Program-made: the position numbers and the translations under genes | Assembly (NCBI GenBank): GCA_029378245.1 | Contig: JARKIF010000002.1 | Location: 3,596,001 to 3,660,000, forward strand | Source of the DNA: Roridomyces roridus | Taxonomy: Eukaryota; Basidiomycota; Agaricomycetes; Agaricales; Mycenaceae | Reading direction: 5' to 3' | DNA length: 64,000 bases | Shown: positions 55,176 through 64,000 of the stretch, piece by piece | How the letters are laid out: the number at the start of each line of letters is the position of its first letter | How positions within the stretch are numbered: the stretch's first letter is position 1 | Notes under the pieces: model-generated | The model's database searches: none | Told to the model about the DNA's origin: nothing | The model's input: only the letters and a program-made list of their open reading frames with translations

Positions 55176-58100
55176 ATGGTTCGCCGTGCATTCCACGAGA
55201 GGAATATTCCCTGTCCGTACCCTCGATGCCTCAAGTTCTGCGGCAATCGCGCTGGACTTACCATGCACCTTCGAATCCACACACAAACGCCTCGTCGTTC
55301 TGTGTCACCAGTACCTTCGACCTCCGACCCCGGTTCTCCGGGGCGCCGCTCCCCCTCGACTGCTGGAGGTGGAGATGTTATCATCGAGGGGGGTCCTCCT
55401 GAGCCCCTCGCTGTCCGGCGTACAGAATGGCACCCAGACCTTGACGGTCCGTTATCTTAATTTTCTCATCTCATGGCAGGTATTCATGCTACACAGGGCG
55501 AATTTGCGACAAAGACGGCAATTTCCTTCCACCAGGGACTGCGCCGCCGCCCCCCGAGCCGCGTGACGACGACGACTACTCCCCGTATAGGGATGCTCTC
55601 GAATTTCACCTCGCAGATCTCCTGTATCGTAAAGTACAGATGCCTGCGGGTGCGATCGACGAACTCCTTCAGATATGGGCTGCCACCAATCTACACTCGG
55701 ATCCCCCGTTCGCAGACCACCATGATCTCTACGACACCATCGATTCGACCAATCTCGGCCACGTTCCTTGGCAATCCTTTGAGGTGTCGTACAGCCTTCC
55801 AGTCGACCCCACCGACCCGACGCCTTGGAAACGCAAGCCATACACCGTGTATTTCCGGGACCCTCGCCTCGTTCTCCACAATCAGCTCGCCAACCCCGAC
55901 TTCAAGTCCGAAATCGATTTGGCACCCAAGCGCGTGTACGCTGCGGATGGCACTCGGGAATACGAGGACTTCATGTCGGGGAATTGGGCTTGGCAGCAAG
56001 CGGTAAGTCGGCGACCCACCATATCCATTTCTGTGACTTACACTAATTCGCAGAATGAAATTGCAGAGGACCCACAGACGCATGGATCTGTCTTTGTCCC
56101 CACTATTCTCGGTAGCGACAAGACCACCGTCTCGGTCGCTACCGGCCAAAATGACTTCTACCCCCTTTATCTCTCGAACGGACTCGTGCACAACAATGTA
56201 CGCCGTGCACACCGCAACGCCGTGTCGCTCATCGGATTCCTGGCCATTCCAAAGAGTAAGTGTGCCCCTTTTGTCAGCCGCACCCGTTGCTCATGTTCCT
56301 GCAGCTGACCGTGAATATGATGGGTCGGAAGAGTTTCGTAACTTTCGTCGCCAGTTGTTCCACGGCTCGTTGGCACATATCATGGAGTCTCTCCGGCCTG
56401 GGATGACGACGCCTGAGGTTGTCCGCTTCGGTGATGGCCACTATCGCCGCGTCGTGTATGGCTTGGGCCCCTATATCACAGATTATCCGGAGCAGGTGCT
56501 TCTCACCTGTGTCGTACAGGGCTGGTGCTCACGGTATGCACGTACCTATACCCTTTGTTCTCCTGCATCTCATCACACGTCTCTCAGCTGTACAGCATCC
56601 AATGACGATCTTGATGGCGAAGGTGGCCGACGAACGCAGGAGCACACGGAGGCGCTCTTCGACCTCTTCGAGCACAAACGGCTGTGGGACGAATACGGAA
56701 TTGTCGGTGCTGCTCTGGTGCGTGTTTCATCTTGTCCCTATTCTCCCGACTTACTCGCTCGCAGCCCTTCACTTGGCACTTTCCGCGCGCGGATATCCAC
56801 AAGTTAATCTCGCCCGACATCCTTCATCAGATCATCAAGGGCACTTTCAAGGACCACCTCGTTACCTGGGTCGGCCAATATCTGGTGGCGCAGCATGGGA
56901 AAAAGAAGGCTGCCCAGATCATGGCGGACATAGACCGAAGGTGCGTTTCCTCTCCTCCGACTCTTTCTTCGGTGTTACAGCTGATACCTATGCAGGATCG
57001 CCGCCGTTCCACCGTTCCCCGGTCTCCGCCGCTTCCCTGAGGGGAGGAACTTCAAGCAGTGGACAGGGGATGATTACAAGGCTTTGATGAAGGTACCTGT
57101 GTATCTACTTTGCTTCACCGCTTGCTGACCTCGGCTTACAGGTGTACCTCCCTGCCATCGAGGGTCATGTCCCCCCGCAGATGTTACGGGCCTTCAGTGC
57201 CTTCTTGGACTTCTGCTATCTCGTCCGCCGGAACGTCATCGACGAATCCACTCTCACCGTCATCAACGACGCGCTTGCTCGGTACCATCAAGAGCGGGTC
57301 ATCTTCCAGCAGTGCGGCGTGTGCCCGGACGGCTTCTCTCTCCCTCGCCAGCATTCCCTCACCCATTACCATTATCTCATCACCCAGTTTGGTGCTCCAA
57401 ACGGGCTCTGCTCCTCCATCACCGAGTCAAAGCATATCAAGGCTGTCAAGGAGCCGTGGCGGCGCTCGAGCCGCAATAATGCACTCGAGCAGATTCTGAC
57501 CATCAACGACCGCCTCGACAAACTCGCAGCTGCTCGCGTTGACTTCACAGAGCGCGGCATGCTCTCTGCAGCAGCGGCACGTTCGTTGCCCCTAGAGGCT
57601 GCGGCCGCTGTCCATATGGGCGCAGCCCCTAACAATGACGACGATGACGACCTTGCCGCTTCGGACGTCAGGGACATCCTTGGTGAAGTGAAGCTTGCCA
57701 AGATGCCGTGTATGTATGCTCTTCTTCTTCTCCGACCTCGCCATTCTTATTGTCTCCACAGTCCGAGGCTACCCCCGAGCTCCTGACGCACTCGGTGCTC
57801 ACACGAATATCCCCACCCTTACCTCACTCATACGACGATACTTATATGCTCGGGATAACCGTGACGCGGATCTCGACATCTCCACCATCCCGCTCAGCAC
57901 CTGTCCCGATGCACCGCGCAGCGTCAATGCTTACCCCTCCGCCGCAGCTACGTTCTATGCTCCCAGCGACCAATCCGGGCTGCACGGTGCCCTTCGCGAA
58001 CGGATACGTGCTGTACGCTCGTGGCGCAGGAATGCCCCACGATATGACTGCGTTCTGACGGAGGCTAGTGAGGCGCCGGGCTTCCGAGGACTTAATGTCG

Positions 58101-58423
58101 CTCGTGTCCTGCTCTTCCTCTCCTTCAAGCACGCCGGTACCACTCATGAATGTGCCGTGGTCACCTGGTTCTCGCCTATCAGTACGGAGCCCTGCCCAGA
58201 TGTGGGCATGTGGATGGTCAAGCCAGACACCGATGACCGAGGGAGGCGGCGAATAATGGATATCATTTCTATTCGCTCAATTCTGCGTGGCGTGCACTTG
58301 ATTCCTATTTTCGGTGACAAGTTCCTTCCTCGTGGCTTCAAATATTCGGACTCTTTAGATAGTTTCAAAGCGTACTATGTAAACAAGTACGCCGACCATC
58401 ACTCTCACGAAATAATATTTTGA
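55176..58423 (+). CDS. Plavaka-like transposase with N-terminal C2H2 finger
   Basis: Start ATG 55176 (MVRRAFHERNIPCPYPRC). A C2H2 finger C-x4-C-x12-H-x3-H lies in the first 35 residues (CPYPRC..MHLRIH), probably for DNA binding. The long middle has HVPWQSFEVSYSLP, FVPTILGSDKTTVSVATGQ, YPLYLSNGLVHNNVRRAHRN, ADIHKLISPDILHQIIKGTF and FSAFLDFCYLVRRNVIDEST, then HYHYLITQFGAPNGLCSSIT and ESKHIKAVKEPWRRSSRNNA. The order fits the Plavaka transposase family as I know it from agaricomycete genomes; catalytic residues were not assigned. A C-terminal module includes CAVVTWFSPISTEPCPDVGM and IISIRSILRGVHLIP. About eight short introns keep the frame, with no in-frame lesion noticed. Confidence 0.75.
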
Positions 58424-58643
58424 CTTTGAATCATTTGTACACTATGGATAGTCGGACGACTCTGAGTAGGGCAAGGACTTTGAGGACTTTGGAGTCAGTG
58501 GTCATTTCCGTTTCGGTCAACATAGATCAGAGTCCTTGTCAGAACCAAAGTCCTTCAAAGTCCTTCAAAGCTCAAGTCTCAAAGTCCAAAGACCTCCTTC
58601 AGAGTGCGAAGACCTCAAAGTGCTTTCTGTAGTTTTACTGATG

Positions 58644-58760
58644 TCCCTTTGCCTCCGCCTCTGCCTCCGCCTCTGCCTCTACCACTCCCTCTGCCTCTAC
58701 CTCTACCTCTTTCCCTTTGTCTTTGTCTGCCTCTTCCTCTCTCTATCCCTGGCGATGGCG
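58644..58760 (+). repeat. Low-complexity polypyrimidine tract
   Basis: A run of CTGCCTC and CTACCTC hexamer-like units just outside the right transposon end. Confidence 0.7.
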
Positions 58761-58845
58761 TCGACAGGCCTGAATCGGGAGTGTACGGGGGAGGTGAATG
58801 TCAGAGGGGCATGCGAGCGAGGTGCGGATGATGATACTTGCAGAG

Positions 58846-58868
58846 TCTGGGTTCGACTTCCAGCGTCA
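58846..58868 (+). repeat. Solo tRNA-like 3' half
   Basis: A T-arm CTGGG-TTCGACT-TCCAG with an exact B-box, followed by CGTCAG. No matching 5' half. Confidence 0.4.
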
Positions 58869-59063
58869 GAATGACCCTCTTTCCTTTCAGCTCTTTTTCA
58901 TGATGATGTGTTGCTGAATTCCGAGCCAAATGCAGCCAACATTCCCATTTTTTTTGGGTTGAAATACAACAGAGATCGCAGAGCGCAACCCGTGCTATGA
59001 GTGTTTGATCTGTCCGGTGGTAGGCCTCAAAAATTTAAACAAGCTTAGGAGTGACTTTCAACA

Positions 59064-59149
59064 CGGACGTGGCGTGGCGCCCACCGCTCCTGAATTAACA
59101 GCTTCTAGCTTGGGTGAAGTGGTAGCTTGGGTTCAATTCCCGACGTCCG
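59064..59149 (+). repeat. tRNA-like module E6 with perfect acceptor stem
   Basis: CGGACGT/ACGTCCG (7 of 7 Watson-Crick), hairpin GGCG-TGG-CGCC, inner CTTGGGTGAAGTGGTAG as in E2, T-arm TTGGG-TTCAATT-CCCGA, T5 at 59167-59171. It lies 26 kb from the E cluster and in the opposite orientation. Confidence 0.6.
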
Positions 59150-59201
59150 ACTGGCGGATCCAGTCCTTTTTGGTGGTGCCTTGAATCCTGGGTAACTTTT
59201 A

Positions 59202-59569
59202 CAGCTGTTTGCAGGTATAATGAGACTAGCAAAAAAATAAACATATGTACATCCTCAGATTGCCGGGGCCATATCTCTCTCAATTCTTGACCAATTTGCT
59301 CGAATCTAATATCATTGTGATGTCACAAGTCAGGGCTTCCATTCCATACCCACACCCCATGGTATTTCAGTGGGATAGAAATTGGTTGCTTTTGAAACCA
59401 CGTAATTACGTAAGGATGTGGATATCAGCATGAAGCCCTGATCCGTCGCGTCTCAATGATATAGCTTTTGTCCAGATTGGTGGAGAATTGAAAGAGATAT
59501 GGCCTCTACAATCTGAAGATGTACATATGTTTATTTTTTTGCTAGTCTCATTATACCTGCAAACAGCTG
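59202..59569. mobile_element. Fold-back MITE flanked by TA
   Basis: The first and last ~95 bp are nearly perfect inverted repeats (starting CAGCTGTTTGCAGGTATAA; shared AAAAAAATAAACATATGTAC). The ends touch TA (59200-59201 and 59570-59571). Inner inverted pieces (CAGGGCTTCC near 59332 and GAAGCCCTGA near 59432) extend the fold. It is 368 bp with no coding, Stowaway-like. Confidence 0.75.
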
Positions 59570-59571
59570 TA

Positions 59572-60057
59572 AATTGTCTCAAAACTGTAAACCTATCAGT
59601 CGTTGGACAAGGCAGGCCTGCTGCCAAGCCAAACGACGATCTCGCCGGTATGGACAAACTCGGACCAACTCCGTTCCCACTGCTGTCGGCAGTCTTGGAA
59701 ATGAACCGGATCAGCATCACGGGTCGGCCGTCATCGTCATGACTTGTTTTTTTGGCACCAGAGCTGGCGATTTCGATTGTACAGTCACTGAGAACATTGA
59801 AGTTCTCGGCAACTTTTCTGCCGATGTTCCGTTCTCGGCATGTTCTCGGCATAGGGACAAAGCTGCTTGTCATGTGAACTCCAGGCCGTGATGTCAGCGG
59901 ATCCGTGATCGGTGGCCGGGGCAAAATCAAGCACAGTTCAGGATTCTGAATATCTCCGGAGCGTACTCTGTAAGGGATATGAGTGGCCCGAGCCCTATAA
60001 ATCTAAGAATCTAGTATGCAATTTGCTCCATCCGCTCAGCGGCTTTGGAGTTCTACA
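59572..60057. other. No gene seen; second copy of a dispersed repeat
   Basis: Bases 59765-59880 match the repeat in the GST spacer at 51433-51570. Otherwise nothing is recognised. Confidence 0.4.
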
Positions 60058-61333
60058 TTAGACGGTACATTTTTCTAGAACTGGGTCCGCTTGATTCTGT
60101 GGGGTGAACAGATTGCTGCCACTCGGAATGGGAATGGAGCCCACGATCATCGCGTGCGGTACTAGTTTCCTGTACGCAGGGGGAGGTGTTGATGGGTCAT
60201 AAGGATAGACTGTCGTCAACGGGGTGTTCGGCTGGATATGTGTGAGTTTGAAGAAGGGTGGAGATGAAAGAAATAAAACTGACTGAACGGATCTGGAGGA
60301 ATTCTCAGGCTGCCTCGCGTGCGGCGTCGCCACAGGCAGAGGAGCAGGAAGATTGCGCAGAGGAATGCAAGTCCACCAACTGCGCCGCCAGCCAGGGCCG
60401 CAACCGGGACATTCGAGCCCCGGGCGACGCCAGACGCAGGCGAGTTGGCAAGGAAATAGTCAAGCAAGAATTGGTCGGTCTCATGGGTAGTGAGGACGGC
60501 TCGATGATTCCCTGGCGCTAGTTGAGTGCTGTAGATCAGGAAGTTGGAAGTCGGCTGAGGCTGGATTAACGGAGGAGCTAATTGTATGGGTGTCGGTGAT
60601 CCACCGTCTATAGCAATGAACGGGTTGAAAGATGGAGGGGCAGTGGTAGTGTTGGGCCCAAAATCGCCGTACATGGAGAGAAGACTGCCTTCGTGGATAA
60701 TTTCAGATGATAGAAAACTCCAGATTGCTAGCCACCGCACCTTCGAAATCAAACGTTACTGTACACTCGTCCAAATCGCAGCCGTGCGCCGTACTTTGAA
60801 AAAACTGCTCTGAGCTTGGCTGCAGGCTCCAACCTGGAGAATACTCCAATCGAGAGTCGTTGTCGTCGAAGAAGAGCGTGTTTCCCTCAGAAGATGTCGT
60901 ATTGTACAGAAAATAGTCGAGGAAGACCAAATTAATCTGCGCGGATGTCTGTGTCAAGACGAGGGTATGCTGGCCATCCGTGAGAGTATCGGATGCAAAG
61001 AGAAGTTGGTGGTGGGTATTGCGGGAGCTCAAAGATGTGGCATTGAACACAAACGGCACACCGTGATCGAGAACGAATGACATTGTCGGCTCCCCTGGGT
61101 CTGCTGTACCGTAAACCGCGATGGAGGTCCCTTCTCGGTCCAGCGAATCAGTACGGTTGAAACGCCAAACTGCCATGTCGCCCACCTTGAAAAGAAAGGG
61201 TGGCCGTCTGGTTAATCCCACTCGCGGTCATCGTGGTGCCCGAGTACTCGTCGAACACACCGCCCTGCTTCCAGCCAGTGGTTGGGCTATATTGAATGCG
61301 AAGATCGCGATCGTCGACGATGACCACACTCAT
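60058..61333 (-). CDS. Single-pass membrane protein with two beta-sandwich ectodomains
   Basis: Start ATG 61333 (MSVVIVDDRDLRIQYSPTTG). Two similar modules follow one another. The first has VDDRDLRIQYSP, GTSIAVYGTADPGEP and HTLVLTQT..LVFLDYFLYNT. The second starts FFDDNDSRLEYSPGWSL and has LLSMYGDFGPNT and HRAVLTTHETDQFLLDYFLA. Then come one transmembrane helix (VAALAGGAVGGLAFLCAIFL), an Arg-rich stop (WRRRTRG) and a Pro-rich tail ending LEKCTV. No classical signal peptide is seen, which is usual for this agaricomycete family as I know it. The modules look like sugar-binding jelly rolls; that is inference. Introns near 61185, 60720 and 60280. Confidence 0.65.
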
Positions 61334-61919
61334 GGTGGGCGTCCTGCGCGGGGTGGAAGGGAGGAAAGGAGAACTTGGGAATCCATCGCCAATGCTCAGG
61401 TTATAAACAACTGATCACTGGCAGCGGGAGGGCACCATGTTCGTTGCCCAATGAGAGGTTTTTTGCGCGACAGATCATCTTGGCCTGTGTGTGGCGCATC
61501 GAATTCTGTTCAACGACATGAGATAGCACATAACATCCAAGCCTCAAATTGAAAATTCAGAGACTCCAGGCTCCGTGTCAGGCCCTGGCTACTTATTGCT
61601 GAGATCTAGTACCCGATTGATTGGCCCTCGGCGCCAACGGCAGGGGCTCGATTATGCCAGCCGCTGATTCCGGCATCAGTGGCATCACTGTGCAAAAGTA
61701 CATAATGTCCCGGGACATCGCTTTCCGGTACCCGAGATCGTCGCACGTACAGACTTTATCTGGCATGTCCCTGAGCTCACCGGCACAGCCAATATTGTGG
61801 ATTTAGCGTCCCCTGGGTCGTCGGAGCTCGTGAAAAATGAAAAAAGCACTGATCCCAACCTTTTGTCTGTTTCGGCAAGAAACTGACATCAAATGCGTGT
61901 TCAAATTGAAATCAAATCA
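61334..61919. other. No gene seen
   Basis: This lies upstream of the membrane-protein gene and beyond the 3' end of the next gene; random frames only. Confidence 0.4.
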
Positions 61920-62596
61920 TCACGAGAAGGTTGTTGCAGCGATGTTGACTTTTCTGTTGAACCCCCAGATCCACAATTTTGTGACGAGTTCGACAGACCC
62001 AGGAGTGTCGACCATGCACGGATGGAACGTGGGGAACCCCGCAAGCTCATACAAGAGCCCAGCAATGGAGGAAATGCGCACCCTCTGCTGTGCCCCGGTA
62101 GAGTTGGCATGATGGAAATCGTAGATGTAGTGAGACCACGTGACGATTCCCGGCCAGCCAGCGAGGAGCATCCGAGCCTGCTCGGCGTATTTCGGAGCGT
62201 CGAAGAAGCGGGGCATTCCACTCAGCGCTCTCAACGATAATTGCGCAAATGTAGCGTCGTTGCGCCACTCGCGCGTCGAGGCCGGGGCAAGCTCCTGACG
62301 AAGATGGGAGAGAAACATGTCGATGATTCCGTGGTCCAAGATTCGAGGAACATGTGCCCACACGTTCACAAGATCCGTCAATGCAGCGAGTCCTTGAAGA
62401 TTCTGCTGACGTGCTGCTGAAATGAACTGTGGTGGCAAATCAAACCCGATATGATGAGAAGAACAAAAGAACTGACCCTCCTTGGTGCACCGCTCACTTT
62501 GCGCAGAATGTCTCGGTACTGCGTGTTCTGTGCCATCGAAGAAGGGGCGTAGAGAGTGAAAGAGGTAGTGTAATGCCGGCGGGTCGAGCGTCTCAT
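61920..62596 (-). CDS. Hypothetical helical protein, probably C-terminally truncated
   Basis: Exon 1 from ATG 62596 (MRRSTRRHYTTSFTLYAPSS, to ILRK) joins through a GTGAGC..CACAG intron to FISAARQQNLQGLAALTDL, then MFLSHLRQELAPASTREW, GWPGIVTWSHYIYDFHHANS and SIAGLLYELAGFPTFHPCM, ending TKLWIWGFNRKVNIAATTFS. The GWPGI-W-Y pattern recalls agaricomycete proteins that often end in a MYND zinc finger. No such finger is found downstream, so the gene may be shortened. About 200 residues. Function unknown. Confidence 0.5.
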
Positions 62597-63452
62597 GGTT
62601 TATATGCTGCGGAAGGGAGGGCCCAAGCGCGACCCAAGCGCCGGGCTTGGACCGTGGCATGGACAATGCTCGGGCCGTATCCGCTTTGACCAAGGGTCCG
62701 AGACCACTTCTGGACGTTGTAGCAGCATGGTCAAAGCGCAAAGTGGAAAGCGATAAACGAAGAGAAGAGGATCAAAATATCATGCGGGGAACGAAGATGA
62801 ATTGACGAGACTTCTAATACACGGACAGAGGGAGTATCAGATCCAAAACCACCTGCCGGGAAGAAAATCAAATATTGAAAGGAAAGCGACAAGGCACACA
62901 CCGGGAACACCGGGAAGAACCTGCACGTACGACTCCGAAGAGTCAAAGAGAGCAAAAAATTGGATCTGAGCCACGACGGCCTCAGAATAGTCTGAATCGA
63001 GTTGCACGTCTCCAACGGAACGCGTGCCGCAAAGTGCACTAAAGGAAGGCAAGATCCTCCACCGTCCATAGTCCATCACCCTCCTCATACGCACATGCCC
63101 CTCCACGCTACCCGCCAATGGGCCCGATGACGAGGATCAAATGACCCAAGTCATCCGGCCCACCGCGAAGCCGCACGTTGAGATACCCCGGCCATTTGAT
63201 GGGCGAGTACCCGAAGTCGGTGGCAGACACGAGTCCGTGCTGGGGGACGGATGACGGGGGTTGCCCTACAAGGCCCCGCTCAGCTCTGGCGCGAGCACCA
63301 GTTGGGACGGGTAGCGCTTAGTGGAGGGACTATGGAGGTGCACTAACGCGTGAATCGGACTGACCCGGGCGAAAATCACTGGGGTGTAGTGCCGATACCG
63401 TGTAGTGTCACCCACGCCTCGAGAGGCCAGCGTTGGGCGCGATAGAGGGTAG
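62597..63452. other. No intact gene; coding-like fragments on the minus strand
   Basis: Minus-strand frames at 63235-63120 (DFGYSPIKWPGYLNVRLRGG) and 63118-62890 (MDYGRWRILPSFSAL, AQIQFFALFDSS) look coding-like but overlap in different frames with stops between. They may be remnants of a transposon-linked gene; not assigned. Confidence 0.35.
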
Positions 63453-63926
63453 ATGGTGACGATGAAGGAAGACGCACCTCCCAGCTCCACGACAGATCCC
63501 AAGTCCACCAAATCCAGCCCTCCTTCGTTGAGAGATCTTCGGGATAAGGAAGTGGCGAGCGTGTGTCTGGTCTGTCGCTCGGCGATTACAGCCGGGTCCG
63601 TCGAGGAACTATCGAGGGAGCTTGGAGTCTCAGACCTTCCCGCTCGAGAGGAGGACGTGGGAAGTCCTGTGCGGAACGAGCATCGCGGCTTTGAGGCCGT
63701 CGTGGTCAAAGGCAAAAGCCCTTTACGATGGTCGTGTTATGATTTGATCAGTAATCACGAATTCGGAGATCTCGGCCGCTGCAGCCACCGCGCTCTGAAG
63801 TTAAGTCCACGGCAGACGGAAAAATTCCGAAAATTCACCCTATCGAGGCCGTGTTTGTCTCACTGACCGGGGCCGCGTGGATGCTCCCGCGGAACACTTT
63901 GTCTTCCGCCCCGTCTCAAACTTGCC
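63453..63926. other. No gene assigned
   Basis: A plus-strand frame (63453-63866) encodes a Ser-rich, featureless peptide with CLVCRS. It could be part of a gene, but nothing supports it. Confidence 0.3.
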
Positions 63927-64000
63927 TATAAGAACTCACGGATTTCTTACCCAAATCCTCAGAAATTCGTCCAGCTTGCACTCAAACCACCACCATCACC
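63927..64000 (+). promoter_or_regulatory. Possible core promoter and 5' UTR of a gene beyond the window
   Basis: TATAAGAA at 63927-63934 is followed by about 65 bp of C/T- and CA-rich sequence ending in CACCACCATCACC, typical of highly expressed fungal leaders. The gene itself would start past base 64000. Confidence 0.35.

Larger units (their letters stand above)
53043..58643. mobile_element. Plavaka-like DNA transposon, complete, two divergent genes
   Basis: The ends match as inverted repeats: CATCAGTAAAACTACA at 53043-53058 and its complement at 58628-58643, followed inward by GCACT-TGAGG on both sides. Subterminal zones (53070-53260 and 58470-58625) are packed with short AGGACTTTGA / CAAAGTCCT repeats, typical transposase-binding arrays. 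TC flanks both ends and may be the target duplication. Inside are a plus-strand transposase and a divergent minus-strand gene, meeting at a 118-bp promoter. Both genes seem open, so the element could be autonomous. Confidence 0.75.

Overview
This window is nuclear DNA of a mushroom-forming basidiomycete (Agaricomycetes; no species is claimed). Genes are dense and split by many GT..AG introns of about 45-60 nt. Several families are typical of that group: DUF6534-like membrane proteins, fruit-body-type secreted proteins, NLRs with kinesin-light-chain-like TPRs, a Plavaka-like transposon, a SepH/Cdc7-like kinase and the small MTEYDYSPEAYE protein.

Layout. 1-6 kb: the 3' end of an unknown gene, a 1.08-kb TA-flanked inverted-repeat element, a transposon-type ORF and a degenerate block of tRNA-like repeats. 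6-11.4 kb: a broken and an intact Na+/H+ antiporter in tandem, and a divergent secreted endonuclease/exonuclease/phosphatase. 11.9-15.5 kb: an NB-ARC/TPR NLR with highly alike repeats. 15.8-19.6 kb: a TFIIIC TPR subunit (TFC4-like). 20-25 kb: two tandem secreted fruit-body-type proteins. 26-28 kb: a GH18 chitinase with a CBM5/12. 29-32.4 kb: a decaying gene and a predicted SepH/Cdc7-like pseudokinase. 34 kb: an RD/RS-rich protein. 45-48.7 kb: tRNA m5U54 methyltransferase (TRM2) and a DUF6534-like membrane protein. 49.7-52.7 kb: three tandem GSTs. 53.0-58.6 kb: a complete two-gene Plavaka-like element with matching ends. 59-64 kb: a fold-back MITE, a single-pass membrane protein and a truncated hypothetical gene.

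The most unusual feature fills 32.6-33.6 kb and 36-44.9 kb. About thirty short (70-100 nt) tRNA-like modules lie there, with relatives at 28.5, 58.8 and 59.1 kb. Typical copies have a 7-bp acceptor-like stem, a tight 4-5-bp hairpin with an NGG triloop where a D-arm would be, a central stem with a long loop, a T-arm containing a B-box, and a T-run shortly downstream. Stem pairs change together between copies. The modules are ordered as a higher-order tandem repeat of about 2.5-2.8 kb (C-A-B-D-A2, then A-B-D-A2-B-A'), interrupted by two non-autonomous transposons. They look like Pol III-type, tRNA-derived units that are either degenerate repeats or an undescribed RNA family. TRM2, which modifies the T-loop of tRNA, lies right beside the array, and a TFIIIC subunit is in the same window. 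Whether that proximity means anything is unknown.

All gene models were spliced by eye from splice-site consensus and expected protein continuity, so exon edges may be off by some bases.
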